A stretch of 64,000 bases of DNA from Acanthornis magna (taxonomy: Eukaryota; Chordata; Aves; Passeriformes; Acanthizidae). Under the pieces are notes generated by a model. That model saw only the letters and a program-made list of their open reading frames with translations. It was not told the DNA's origin and did not search any database. The translations under genes were made by a program, and so were the position numbers. The DNA lies in NCBI GenBank assembly GCA_036785705.1, contig JAWUZG010000139.1:620001-684000 (forward strand). The letters run 5' to 3'. Below, piece after piece: positions 35,401-48,796 of this stretch. Every line of letters begins with the position of its first letter. Positions within the stretch are counted from its first letter, which is position 1.

Positions 35401-38400
35401 GCTGAATATAAATTTTTACCTAGAACCAAACAGAGGACTTAATAATTACTAGTGAAGGAATACTTTCAAATTCTTGTTTTATTTCATTTCTCATTTTTAG
35501 TCACATTTTCTCTGAGTTTTAAGAATGACTTTAGGCTATTCAGTTTCAGCAAACCTGGCTGGATTAATCAACAGCATCACACATTTTGTACCAGACCAAA
35601 TATTGATCCATGAAGAGTTATTTCTGAAGGGTATTAGAAATGGAAAACTTCCATGTGTTCTTTTCTGTAACTCGTTCACCTATCTCTATACAAAATTGAA
35701 GTTTCATTTATGATTTTTACAGTTTGGTCTAGACTTACTCTGAAAAAGTATTCAGGAGATGCACACAGAAATTACCATGCCTTTAGGAATTTGAAAGTAT
35801 AAGTCCGCACTTTTAAACTACAAATACCCATTTCAATACTTACAAATAAAATAATAAGCTATTTTACGATTTCTATTTAGCTTGTTTTTCAGAAAAACCA
35901 AAGTAAAAAATTAAAAAATTTGGGAATAACAATCCCACCAAAAATTTAAGGATCTGATCTTTCAAGAAAACCCAGACTCAGTTGAAAACTTGATCATTAA
36001 TGCCCATTCCTGATTTCAAGGAGAATTAAAAGCACAGAAAACTTCTTTACAGGACTCCTTATTATATTGTGTACTTTGTTGTGCTTTGTGAGAACTCAGT
36101 AAAATTAATAATTTCAGCTTAGAAAGACAAGATATTCTGTGCCTTAGCTGGAAGCTATCTTCCTTGTCTATTAGTCAAACATTCAAAAGGATATAACACA
36201 GAGTTTAGTTTCTGACCTGGCAACATTTCTCAGCTGCTTTACATGAGGTTTGCTGCTAATAACTAGACAGGATGTAAAGAACTAAGGAACATCAAAAAGT
36301 GGTTCTAGGATAAATATGTTTCACTGCCAACACAGGAACTGAGCATTTGTGCAAATCTAAGACAGAGTTTGGTTTTCTTTAGGAACTGATTCTTTATCGA
36401 TGCTTCTAAACATGAACAGTTTCCATAATGCATTCAGTATTACCAGCTTAGCTTTCAAGCAGAGTCTACTGTCACAAGTCTGTTCTACCTCCCATACGTT
36501 CCAAACTTCAAAGATTTTTCATATATCTGTTTTGGTCCCAGTGCTATTCTATTGAGAACAGGCCCAAACAAAATTTGTAAGACAAAGGTAATGAAATTAC
36601 AGGATATGTCACTTTGATCTGTTTTCTTCAGTGCACCACACAAACCAGACCCTGAAAAGTACATCTGAAGATAAACAGCTCATACACTGTTGAAGCACTG
36701 TGCATTTTCAGCATTTCCTGTGCTGAAACAGCCTTGAGTGGGCTATGTAGATAAATGAACACCATGAAAAGCACAGACAGGTCTGCTTGCAAGATACTTA
36801 ACACTGCCTGTGGGATAAACATTCATACAAGTCAAGACTCCACTGAGTATATAGAAATTAAATATATCATTTGGAAATACAATAAACAAAAATGTTTCAC
36901 AAACTTAGAGCTGATCTGAGAAAGTGCAGATTAAGCCGAGTACAATCTTCTAAAGGTACAGAGCCTCCTGCCACCGCAGCAGCGTCTGCAGACTCCTCAC
37001 TTCACCAAATGTGCCCCAGTTTCCATGCCACGTACATTATCCTATATGTTGTGCAGCAAATTGAGTGAAAACATGGATGAAGGCACAGGTCAGTGCTGGC
37101 TTTTGCTGAGGTGGAGTGCAGTGACAGTGTACTTGGGTGAAAAAACACTGGAGAGGCATTTCCTCCCTTCCAGATGACTGGCAGCAGGGAAGTGATACAG
37201 CCCTAAAGCACAGGTGCACTCATCCAAAGGGAGGGACTTGGGTCACTACAAGGACCTGCAAGAAACAGGGACAGCTACTTGTCTTCCTCAAGCTGACTGG
37301 TTAGTGAGAAGGAGCACCATTCACTCCCAACACATGCACCTTTCACATCAGCTTCAGCAGATCGTTTTCTCTTCCTTCTCAAGCCAGTATAGATTAAACA
37401 GATTTACCAGAGATTCCATGGTACACATGAAAGATGATTGACATCGAATCACTGTGACCCCCAAATCAGTTACACCCTAAAAGGTCAAAAGCAGCACACT
37501 TTGTTTAACAGATTCAAAAATCTGACTGTGACTTACTGTCCTTTCAATACAAACAGTTGTATTTACTGACAAATTGGCATTGTTTTTCCAAAGAAGAATC
37601 TCTTTCCTTATTTCAAGACCAAGGCCAAACCAAAACTATCTGAACTGCTACTTAGACACAGATCAAATATAATATCCCTAAAGGTCATGTCAGGAGCCAT
37701 CCTTCAAGGTTAGCTGCATTAGATGATGACTATAAACAAGTAGATAACAATAGCTAAATAGACATTTGCTTTTTGCAACATGTTCTCACTGGCATCAGTA
37801 GATCTGCTAATGGGAGCAAGTGCAACTCACTAGGATGTGTCTGCTAGGACAGCAGAGGGGGCATTGCCCATTTTGCTTTAGAAACACACAGCAGTGAAGG
37901 AACAGGATGAGGATTGCATAAGAAAAAATCACATTTGCTGAAGAAATTGCACCTGACTTAAAGAAGGCCTAAAAGACCACTTCTCCAGTTTGTTTCTAGG
38001 ATAAGATGGTTATGAGGGTGAAGCATATGAATAGCAAAAGGCTTATTTTTTACCTTTTCTCCTCAGCTGAGTTTTCACAGCACAGACTAGGAGCACAGTC
38101 AATAAGGTCTGGATGAATATTGCAAAATTAATTAGGAAACTGCAAAGGAAACAGCCAGGAAACTGAAAATTAAGCAGATCAAACAGGAGGTCCACATATC
38201 GACCATGGTCAACATCCAGGGAGAAAACTTTCACACATCTTTCAGTCTCACACCTTCACAGTGGCAAAAGACTGCAGCATGATCATCTCCTACTTTGCTG
38301 AAAACAGCTGCTAATAGCTCCAGCACCAGAAAATCTAGAGAAAAATTGTTTTCCTAGGAAGCTCCTTTCATCTCTATAGGTCTTGGACACCATTAAGTCA

Positions 38401-39946
38401 CACTTGTAACTTTGAGGGCATTCTTTATCCGTGGAAATGCATAACAAAATGGGACACATTACACATATTCTCCAGTCAGCAGCAGGCAAGCACTGGCTTA
38501 TGCACAAGCAAGGTGTGCATCGTTTCCCCACAGAAAGCTTCAATTATCTTAATGTGACTACTCATGTTGGAAGCATCTACATCAAACAACCTGTTTAGTT
38601 TATTTAAGATGCGATAAGGAGGCAGTTAGTGCATAGACTCAGTGTGGAAGATATTCTTTGCTTTTTCCTCAGACAAACTCATAAGAATTCACATCAATGG
38701 AAGCTGAAGCTAACCAAATTCAGGCTAGAAGTTTAATCACTGCAACGTCACACTGAAATGCAGAGGCTTTAGCATTGCCTGACACCTTGAAATCAAAGCT
38801 AGCAAACTGTTAAAAACGTGCTATAACTCAGACACATATTCATGGGCCTGACATAGCAACTGTTGTTGTGGTTTGTTGCCCAATATTATAAAGGTTGTCA
38901 CTGAAGATCTTGGCTCTGCCTCTGGTCACAGAGCACTTTAATCTATGGCGCTATTCATTTTACCTTCTTTCTGTGTCAAAAGGTAAAATGTATCAGTCTG
39001 TATGTGAACTTAAGTCACCAGCTTAAACATGTAAAAAGATAGAAACTCTTCACTTTAAGAGATTTTTGCTAGGACAGTTTTAAGTCTGTTTTACAATGTG
39101 AGTGGGTTGTTTTGTTCGGTTGGTCTTTTTAAGAGGAAAATGGCAGTGCTTTTGGATGGCTCCATTCACAAGATCGGAAGAGAAAGCAAAGAGATCTTCC
39201 TCCTCAAAAACATTTAATATAGACTAATAAACTTAAATGAAATTGACGGAAAATATAGATAAATTAAGTAAAAAAATAATTACAATATATTTCCCACAGA
39301 CCTGAGGAATGTGAAATAATAGTTACCTGGCTCCAGGTGGCAACAATTTCTATTTTCTTCCTACAAATATTTTTGACATAGCTCTGTGATAATATAGGAT
39401 GAAATTAAGACCTCTTTTTGAGTGATAGGGCATGGACAAGATATCTTGGAAAATACTTCAAAAAGGCTTTCTAGTTTGATTCATTTGAAAATTCTCTTTG
39501 TTCAGTTTTATACTGAGGATACGGTTGTGGCAAGAGTAAAAGCAAGAATAGCATAAGAGCATTTGTAGAAGGAAAGGAGTGTCAAGAGAGAGCCCTTGAG
39601 TGCCCTCTGTTCCCAGCTTTCCTCTTCCAACCTGAAAAAGCACCTGAAAAAAAATGTTGGAGCTTGCATGTTCTCCTAATATTTCTTTTCTTGTCTAGAG
39701 CATTTGCTGATAGCAGTCTTCCAAACTCTTTGGAAGAGTTTTTTCTGGAACAGTTTTTCTGGAAATTACTTTCTGAAATCATCCTACTTAAACAAATGAA
39801 AACCAGCTGTCTTCTCGGGACTAGAAATCATTGGATATACAAACACATGACACTGTAAGCAAAGATATACAGGAAAAAGATTGTGAGCAATACATCAGGC
39901 AAAGCACTCAACAAAACCACAAGAACAGAGCCATGAGGAATCTTAC
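32434..39946. other. AT-rich intergenic or intronic sequence, no gene seen
   Basis: No coding, RNA or transposon signal was recognised. The stretch 33420-33560 has CpGs in otherwise AT-rich DNA and could be conserved noncoding. An 11-bp inverted repeat at 38956-38990 is listed separately. Open frames stay below about 125 codons and are unrelated to known domains. Confidence 0.6.
38956..38990. repeat. 11-bp inverted repeat
   Basis: Arms cattttacctt (38956-38966) and aaggtaaaatg (38980-38990) are exact reverse complements with a 13-base loop. Confidence 0.8.
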
Positions 39947-40494
39947 TGTGCTGGTTTTGGCTGCAGTACAGTTGGTTTTCTTCACAGTGGCTCATATGGG
40001 GCTTAGTTTCAGATTTGTGCTGAACATGGTGATGATAATACAGAGATGTTTTTGTTACTGCTGAACAGGGCATACACAGAGCCAAGGTCTTTGCTGCTTT
40101 TCCTACAGCCATGCTGGTGAGGAGGCTGGAGGTGCATGGGAGGAGACACAGCTGGGACAGGTGACCCAAACTGACCAAAGGGAAATGCCAGACCATGTGA
40201 CATCCTGCTCAGGGGAGGGGGGATATAGTAGGAAGAAGGGGAACATCTGAAGTGATGGCTTTTGCCTCCCCAAGTCACTGTTACCTGTGATGGGGCCCTT
40301 GGGAAACACTGAATTAATTCCTTGTTTTCCTTTTCTTGTGTGTTTGACTTTTGCTTTCCCTATTAAACTGTCTTTATCTCAACCCATGAGTTTTCTCATT
40401 TTTACCCTTCCCATTCTCTCCCCAATCCCACTGGTGGGGGAGAGAGCGAGCAGCTGCCTGGGGCTCGGCTGCTGGCTGGGGTTAAACCATGACA
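39947..40494 (+). mobile_element. solo LTR of a second avian ERVL-like family (family C)
   Basis: The element opens with tgtgctggttttggctgcag and closes with ggggttaaaccatgaca, the TG...CA termini of a familiar bird LTR. Inside are conserved family segments: gttactgctgaacagggc, ggaggctggaggtgcatg, gtgatggcttttgcctccc. Near the 3' end cctattaaactgtctttatctcaaccc carries the polyadenylation signal ATTAAA (40362-40367), which fixes the plus orientation. The TATA region seems degraded (gggatatagtagg near 40220). The flanking five bases (cttac left, gaggc right) do not match, so the target duplication is lost or the ends are slightly misplaced. No internal coding region is adjacent. Confidence 0.9.
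40362..40367 (+). terminator. LTR polyadenylation signal ATTAAA
   Basis: ATTAAA lies about 20 bases upstream of the CTCAACCCATGAG segment, at the R/U5 border expected for this LTR type. Confidence 0.65.
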
Positions 40495-43400
40495 GAGGCT
40501 AAGGCAAAGCCTCAGAAACAGGCAGAGGAAGAGAAGGAACTACACTTCCTTCAAGTACTCTCTGTACTCCAAACATTTACAGCCACAGCTTTTCTTAAGC
40601 CAAGCATGCTTTCACTCATTTACTAATTCTCCAGGGAACACTGTCAGGAATTTGCGTGATGTTTTAATACACACAATGGCCTGCGGCAAGGATTTCCACC
40701 GATTAACAACACATGACGTCGAGAGCTGGCTTCTCTGTTTTGTTTTGCATTTTTACCGACAAATTTAAGCATGAATCCTTTACCAGCATCCAATAGCTGT
40801 AACACTCTTAGGAAGGATAAATACCACTGAAATCTAATGTCCTCCTCTCTGCTCAACTAGTTTTGGCTGAATTAGACAACTAATAGCAAAACAATCCAAA
40901 TCACTCACCCAAAATGCATCCTGCAGGATCACTGAGGCATCATTCCCTTGCCTAGGGCTTCTCACCTTCCCCTTGACCAGGTATCATGAGCTCCACCAGC
41001 CACAGGGAGCCCACCAGGGCTCAGACAGCTCTTTCAGGGACACTTCTGTCACCTATCAATCCCACCTATTGGCACCCTTCCTGTGACAATCATAACCTCT
41101 TTCTCAGAGACAAATCCAGTGAATGAGTGTTAGGAATAGCTTCCCTTGTTCTAATAAAACAGTTATACCATAAGTACATTAAAGAGTGGTGGCCACCTTT
41201 GCTCTATTGCCACATGAATCAGGAAGGCAAAATCTGTTCCCACTGACAGATCCTGCTTTGCCTTTTGCCAAGTTTGAATGCTGTGCTGTTCTTTATTTAA
41301 CTTTGGTACTTGCAATGTAAACAGATAGACAATTCTGGTTACATATATCTTTTACTGGGTTAGGGAAAATTAGAAGCAGATGGTAGCAATACTAAGTGTA
41401 CCTATAAAAAACAAGTATCTGGTTCAGAGCTATCTGAAATCAAGGGAGGAGCTTCCACCAGGAGTCTGAAGGGTTATTGGTGACAGTGGCCAAAGCATGC
41501 AGCCATGGGTGAACAGCCTGGTGCTCCCCTTAGCACACACAGCGAGCTTCCTCCTGGGTGACGTGCCCTTGCACTTGCACTAATGGCAGGCAGAGAGAGG
41601 GGACACACCCATCCTGGTGCACCTCTGGTGTCTGAGAGGGTTGTGTCCCTGGGGAGGGAGTGTGCTGATGAGTTGTGCAAGTGTAAACTATAGACAGGAC
41701 TGGACTCTTCAGCCTTCACAGAAATCAGCATCCCTTCAGGTGTGGAGCTGGAGAACAGTTTTGCAAATACAGTGAGAAGAAAGCACAAGTGGCTTTCTTC
41801 TCACAATGGCTCCCCAGCTTCTGAGTGACACTGACAAACTTCCACAGCTACACAGCCCAACATAAATAGACTTAAGGAGGCATCCTGGTAACACTTCAGC
41901 AGAAGCCTCCATAAGTTTTGTAATGATTCTACTGACAAAAGTCACTTTGGCTGTCTTTCTCTACTCCCCAGTTAAACCCAATTCCTCACTTTCTGCCAGC
42001 AAAGAAGTAAGACAGACCTTAACAAAACAGAAATGTTCAGAAAGTGCTACATTTCCATCCATCAGAAAGCAAAAGCACAGATAAGGTATGAGTCCCACTA
42101 AATCAAAACCTACAATTAAAGAAACTGTTGTCTGCACTCCATAACCAAGTTGTGTTTACACGGCAATTTTATCCAGCTTGTCATCTCATCAGCTTTCAGA
42201 ACATATATTTCAGAGAACTCATTGCATAGTTACATTATGCTGTCTCCACAATTATTTCCATTAGATAGCAATAATAGGTCATATTATAAAGATTTCACTT
42301 GTTTTTCTGGCTAATGACTAAGTAAAAATTCTTTATGTAACCCAACATATTAATGTTTAAAAACATTTTGATTGCATCTAGAAAGATTCCAGGAATTCAT
42401 TTGAAAACAATTCTCTGAGCTGCATGCTGCCTTTATGATTTTGCTAGAATTTATAATCAATTTTAATTAGCATTTACACTTAAGATGTAATGTATCATAA
42501 TCCAGTCTCATTCTCTTAAAAATCATTAAAATTAGTGAGAAAAGACAAGCTAATATTTTTTTTTTCACTTCATCTAGGAGGGTTTTTTTCAGTTCAGTAA
42601 TAGTATAGGTACATATACTATCCATTCAAAGATGGGAAAATTGATGAAAAGTAATTAACAGCACAAATTAAGTTTTCCTATCACCCTGAAACAAAATAAC
42701 TATCAGTAGATGCTAATTAGCTGGCAAGTATAAGGAAAGACAGTCTGACAAGGGCATTCAGAACAAAAAGTTCCAAGTTCTATTTAGCACAATTATCCAA
42801 TTTTTATGTGCTGCGTGCTTCTGGCTCCCCTAGTCAAGATCCCTGTTTGAGGACAGAGTGGCTGTTTCCTCCTCAGCAGAAGATAAAGAAGGACCAAAGA
42901 ATATGTGTAATGTCAGTCTCATTTCTCAGTCAAATTCAGCCAGCCATAAGCATAATTCACAATATAAATTAGTGTTGTTGCAAATCATAGTCTGGGCTTT
43001 GTTTCCTTTTCCTCTCACAGATATGAGCTATACATCAGGCTGAATTCTGGGTATCTTCTCCATATGCTAAATTATGCAAACTAGTGCATTTTCTTTGAGC
43101 TTCCTGACACACCTCTACATCTACAGATAAAAAATGCTGCTCCCTCCCGCTCTACCCCCCCACCAAAAAAAGGCAGGCTGTCAGGAGCAGTGGGTCTCAT
43201 CATTTCTATGCATTATCTAAGGGACAGCAACCAATGCGGCAAGGGGATGTTCTGTGCTCTCCCTACAAGGAAGGGAACAAAAGCAAGACACTGGTTCGAA
43301 GGTCTTTGAGAGCTTTCTAATCCTCAAAGGAATGACAGGATTCAACCATTAAAAAAAAACCCCAAAAACAAAAAACAGCTAAGTCTGAGGGAAGGGGTAT

Positions 43401-44280
43401 GAGCTGATGTGCCATGCCTTCTGTTTGAATTTGCCACAGCTGCTTTCCAGTACATATGGAAGAACTGGGTAAACACATGGATAGTTTCTTCAGTAATTTA
43501 CTTAAATAAAAGAGATAATTAGTTTAAATGCTAAAAGAGGAAAGAAAACACTGGGCCACTTCTATCCTCCTATAGTCCCATATTCCCAAAATTGTGAGGA
43601 TACAAATGCAGCCAGTGTAGCTGCCAAGACACAACTGAGGGGTAATGGTATCTTCTGAACTTCAGGAGCAAAAGGCAAGAGCAAACACAGGCAATGCAAT
43701 CTCAAAATCTCCTACTGACAGGAGGCAAAAAGCCACATTTCCTACAGGGTCCTTCCTTGTTTATGTCTAGGAGGTTGTCTGAGACTAAAGACTACTACCT
43801 ACTACCTACTACCTTCCCTGTCACTTTTAAAATGTTATATGTCTTTCTCTTCTTCCCCTCATGTATTTTTTTTCTTTTACAATAAATTACATATGTTGGT
43901 AATAGAAAACACAAGCTACACAATGTGAATTCCCAAATCCTCGGAATTAATTAGTACTTCACTGAAACGCCATTTAAGAAAAATGGACTTTTATTACTAT
44001 GACTAATCAGAGCAATGCTGTTTACAGTAAGGGTATGTTGTGGATGCCTCTAAACTGCTTTTGCAATATAGAAGAAAAATTGGCAGCAAATGACATATAT
44101 TGGCTTGCATTCATGCTGTTCCAGGTTGGTTATATTTACATTGCTCTGTAGAAAGCAGGCCCTGGTGGATATGTGGAAAAGATGTCAATATATCTGTGTT
44201 CAGTAGCCAGGGCTTCCTCTAAAAGGGAACAAGTTGTTTTTGTGCCAAGAGGAGGCAAGAAGATAACTGACACTGGGCAA

Positions 44281-44331
44281 TCACAGAGCTGGGGCCGTCA
44301 CAGAGCTGGGGCCGTCACAGAGCTGGGGCCA
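44281..44331. repeat. 17-bp minisatellite, three copies
   Basis: The unit tcacagagctggggccg is repeated three times with no or one mismatch. It is a GC-rich island in AT-rich DNA. Confidence 0.95.
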
Positions 44332-47300
44332 CAGTGCAAAACAGAGAGCGAGACAAAACAAGAGCACAAACATATCCATGAAATGTATGTCACACACTCA
44401 CACATGTAAATCACTTTAGAAGATTTTGGAAGGACATCAATAACTTCAAAAATAATTAGTAACCGAATCACTGTGTGGGCGTTTACCGCTGCAGCACACA
44501 GTATCGAGGGTCATGGTAAGGGACTTAGAGTGATATGAAGCTTTTCCATCTGCTTTCATTTTGCTTACTTTCTACAACAGAAATACTTGATGCAGACTGA
44601 GTTTTGCTGTCCTTTCTCCATGTGCCCCTGCAGTTCTGTGGGTCTTATATCCAGAGGTAGAAAAGAAAACCAACAGAAATCATTGAGCCAATGATACACA
44701 GCAGGAATATGAACAGCATCACATTAGGTAAAACGATTACTTCTATTTTGGTTGGTTTTAAATCAGCAGCATTTCACTGTGCCTCTTTTTACTTAATATT
44801 TTTCCATAGGAGGTTTTATTTGTTGTGATTTAAATGCTTTAATTCTTCACAATATTTAAGGTATTTTATACAACACAAACATCTCTCTGAAACATTCCTG
44901 CTCTTTGTTTAAGTTCAGAGAATTTAAGAATCAGTCGAGCAGTTGACAAGACTGCTCTCACCAAGTAAACCAGCAACAATCCTGTTCTCACAGGACCATT
45001 ATTTAAACTGATGTTTATTTTGGCACTGGTAGTTATAGTATGTCTCTGTTAACATAACTGTGATCAATAAATGGACAACAAAGTTCTTTCGCAGGAGCCA
45101 TCCATCTGTTACTTGCTGTTAAGGTATTGATTTGTATTCTGCATGTGCAGCCACATTACCACACAACATACATAATACAAGGATGCAATTACTGAAACTA
45201 GGAGCTAAACCTTCATTTGTCTCATAGGTGGGGCAAATAAAAATAATGGACTCGTGACATTCATACACAAGCAACATTATTATTTCCATTTCTCCATTTT
45301 GATGCCAAGGAAAATACATCCACACAAAACACACCTCGCAGTATCTTGAGAACAATAAAAGGTTTCAAAAGTTATGGTATTGTAATAACTCCCCTTTCAG
45401 AAAGCTGATTAGAGAATCTTAACAGCAAGTTCAGAATTTCAACAACAAAAAATCCTCTGCCTCATTTAATGAGATCGTTTAATGAAGAGCGCTCAATTAC
45501 AGTTTTATGAAGACATCGTCACGTCCCTTTAATTGCTCTTTCCTATTCTAATTAACCTCTTGAATGCCAATCTAACTTTCTTTCTGGCATGCCCATGACT
45601 GTGCCTTTTAAGTGTCATCCAGCTGCTGACAGCAGTAGCAGGACGTACAGCATACACCCTCCACATGGTGTGAGATCCCTGTGACAAACACACTTCAGAT
45701 GGCACAGTGTGGGCACCTGCACAGGCCAGCCCTGGCTCTGCCGAGCTACCACACACACACTGCTTGGTGAACACCTGTGTGCTTTGCTCTCTGCTCTCAG
45801 CAGACTTTTGTAATTGAACTATTAAATGGAAAGAGTAACAATTCATCACATTAATTAACATATTTTCAAAATCAGTTAGTAACAGGAAGATTCACCAAAG
45901 ATTGTGCACTTTTCTCTTTCCCACAGTGAACTGAAAGTCCTTTCCATTTGACTGAATGCTGAAAAATTCTGCAGCCTCTTGCCACTACAAAAGATGACCC
46001 TTATCCCAAGCTGCCTTTCAGGGATTTTAGCTAACATGTGTGAGGAAGTACTGCAAATCATTCCATACTGGGGAGACAGGATGTATTTTTTTTAAAAAGG
46101 CAAAGATATTATGATAGTTAGGATACAAATAGAAATGCTGAGGTAGAAGTCAGCAAATCTGGATAACTTACAGAATAACAAGTATAAAGCATTTGTTAAT
46201 ATTTGTTTTCTTCTTTGCAAGATAAACTACCACAAGTTTAAACTACTACTCTACAACACTGTCTTTCTCTGCACTATAACACAGAAATATTGCAGCAGAC
46301 ATGAAAATGATATGCAGTATATATGCAGTACATCTGTTCCTTTAGTCCCCACTTGAGGCAGGGCAAAGAATGCACCGACATGAGAAAATAATTTAGTAAA
46401 GGGAACTTGCTTCATAACAGAGAGAGACTAAAACATTTGCACTATAATGAGCAAATTGCCCTAAGCAATCCTGGATTAAACTACATAAAATCAAGGAGAA
46501 GAATAAAGACAGAAAATTAGGAAATCTCTGCATAGGCAGAGGAGCGAAGTAGTCAGGAGGATATAAACAGTCTTGCTGCATATTTAGCTCTTCACATGCC
46601 TTCTCTGTTTCTTGTCAAGTGCTCCCATAGCAGGAAGATCTCTGTACTCATAAACACACCACTGACCATAGCTTATCTTCTCGGCAATCAGACTGCCTTG
46701 AACTCAGAGTTAAATTTCTCTAGAAGAAAGTTTACAGGCCACTACATCTCCCTCGCATTATCTACCATTTGCAGACAGCTATTTTTTGTAAGAGTATATT
46801 ATCAGTAAGTTACAAAACCAAAGAAAGTAAAAGGGATGACTGAAAAACACAGTAATTTCCCGAAATCTCATTAAAAAGCTCAATGTGTTTTAAACAGAAG
46901 CTACAAAACAGGGTGAAGTCTTAGCTGTAAGTCAACCAGAAACAAGGATCAGGCTTCAATGTCATGTGTCAGTCAATCGTGGGAAGATCAGCTTTCTCAA
47001 ATATTGCTTTTGGCCCACCAGAATTTAACTGCATTTAGAGTATCAATTGCCATAAGTAATCAATAAACCAGTTTCCTCAAACAGCAGTTGGACTGCTTAT
47101 TTTGTTGTTATGTTCTTGTTTACCCCAAAGATGGACATTTCTCATATGGGAAGCCTCACCAAGCACCTCCTCACTGAGCAAGTTTGTTTTCAAAATCAGC
47201 CTCTATCAAAGAATGTTCTTGCAGCTCTTATGCCTAAATGAAGATGTCAGCAGTGTCCATTGTCCACCCCCATTGCCTTCTTATCAATAAACCATTGCCA

Positions 47301-48726
47301 GACCACACTTCTGACCGTCCGTAACTCTTCCAAGCACGGCTGTCAGTGGAAGTGGCCCTGGCTGCACTGACAAGAAACACACCCCAGACACAAACAGTGG
47401 GCTGGATCTAATGGTGGCTTTTTTATACTCCCAGGTGTTTGGAGGGGAGGAGGGTCAGAGTCAGGCAAAAGCAGTGCCTAAGAGCAGTGCAGAGGCTACA
47501 GGGAACTGGGAGTACAACAAAAGGATAAATGCAACAGTACAAAGATAGTACCTGCTTGAACATGGGTGCATCTCTCAGACCTTAACATTTAAAGACAGAC
47601 TATTGCTGAAATAGTTGCTGCCCCTAAGACTGAGAGGAACTGCATATCAGAGAGCTCCAGAGCCCTCAGTCATGTGATCAGTTTCTTCCAACTAAATTAA
47701 AATTCTCCAGGACACATAGCTCAGGATAAGTTGTGAAGAAACCTACTCCCTCTCCTCACAACTTTTATTTTTGAGGCCATGCTGAGTGCTATAGACAAAT
47801 ATAATTGATTTAAAACAGCAGAAACACCTCCCTAGTCTCTACGCTAGACTTTGCAGAAACAGCTTTTACTTTTATTCCCTTAAAGTAGAAGCTAACAACA
47901 TATGGGCATTTTGTAATATAGGGAATAATGCAACAGACTTAAAAATGGACTGACTGCATAGAACCCACACAAATTACAGCTGCTATCAGAAAGCAAGTAC
48001 GCTGTGTAGGCATAGAAAATTTTTCATCTCATAATATCTTTATCATAATGAATATAATATTCCTTTGTTTCTGCTATAAAATGGTTTCATTAAAGTCCAG
48101 ACCAACTATTTATGAGAACAAGTCCATCTTTCCCATGACTTCTGGCATTTCAGTTCCTGATTTGCTGCTTTAAATATCTTTGTTTTAAAGTTTTATTAAT
48201 TTCAGAGAATCACTGTATATCTTACCAAATCACTGACTTCTGTGACATATATTTACACCTGAACGATGAATCAAGACTTCTCCTCTTCAAGAAGAGAGGG
48301 CTTAGCTATATCATTGGTTTATTGTAACAGGTTATTATTCTAATGCTTTTAATGCTCTGAGAGTCTTAATAATAGATGCAATTCCCAGCAGAGCTTTGCT
48401 TTTTTCTTCTACCGTCATTTAAGAATCCTATATAGAAACATAATTTATTTTTCTCACACAGAAATAAACAGGCTGATCCTGATACATGGAAAAATCATGT
48501 ATAATTATTGCTGTGATTAAGGAGTCAATATGTCATGGCTACCTTTTAAGAAATGTATTGTCTCTTCAGTGAAATAAAAACCATGATCATTCTAAACACC
48601 CTAAAGAAACTGCGGGGGGAGGAGTTGAGCCTGTTTTGAAAGTGCAGAAGTCATCTATATACTGACACTACATTAATGAATGCAAACCCAAATATTTTCA
48701 GACTTCAGAGAAATCTTCTTCATTTC

Positions 48727-48796
48727 TTTCATGCAAAGTTAAGATAGAAAAAGATGATCTTTTTCATGCAAAGTTAGGACAGAAAAATCTGAATCT
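48727..48796. repeat. 35-bp tandem duplication
   Basis: The unit beginning tttcatgcaaagtta occurs twice at an offset of 35 bp with a handful of substitutions. A shorter echo, tgcaaagttt, follows near 48799. Confidence 0.8.
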
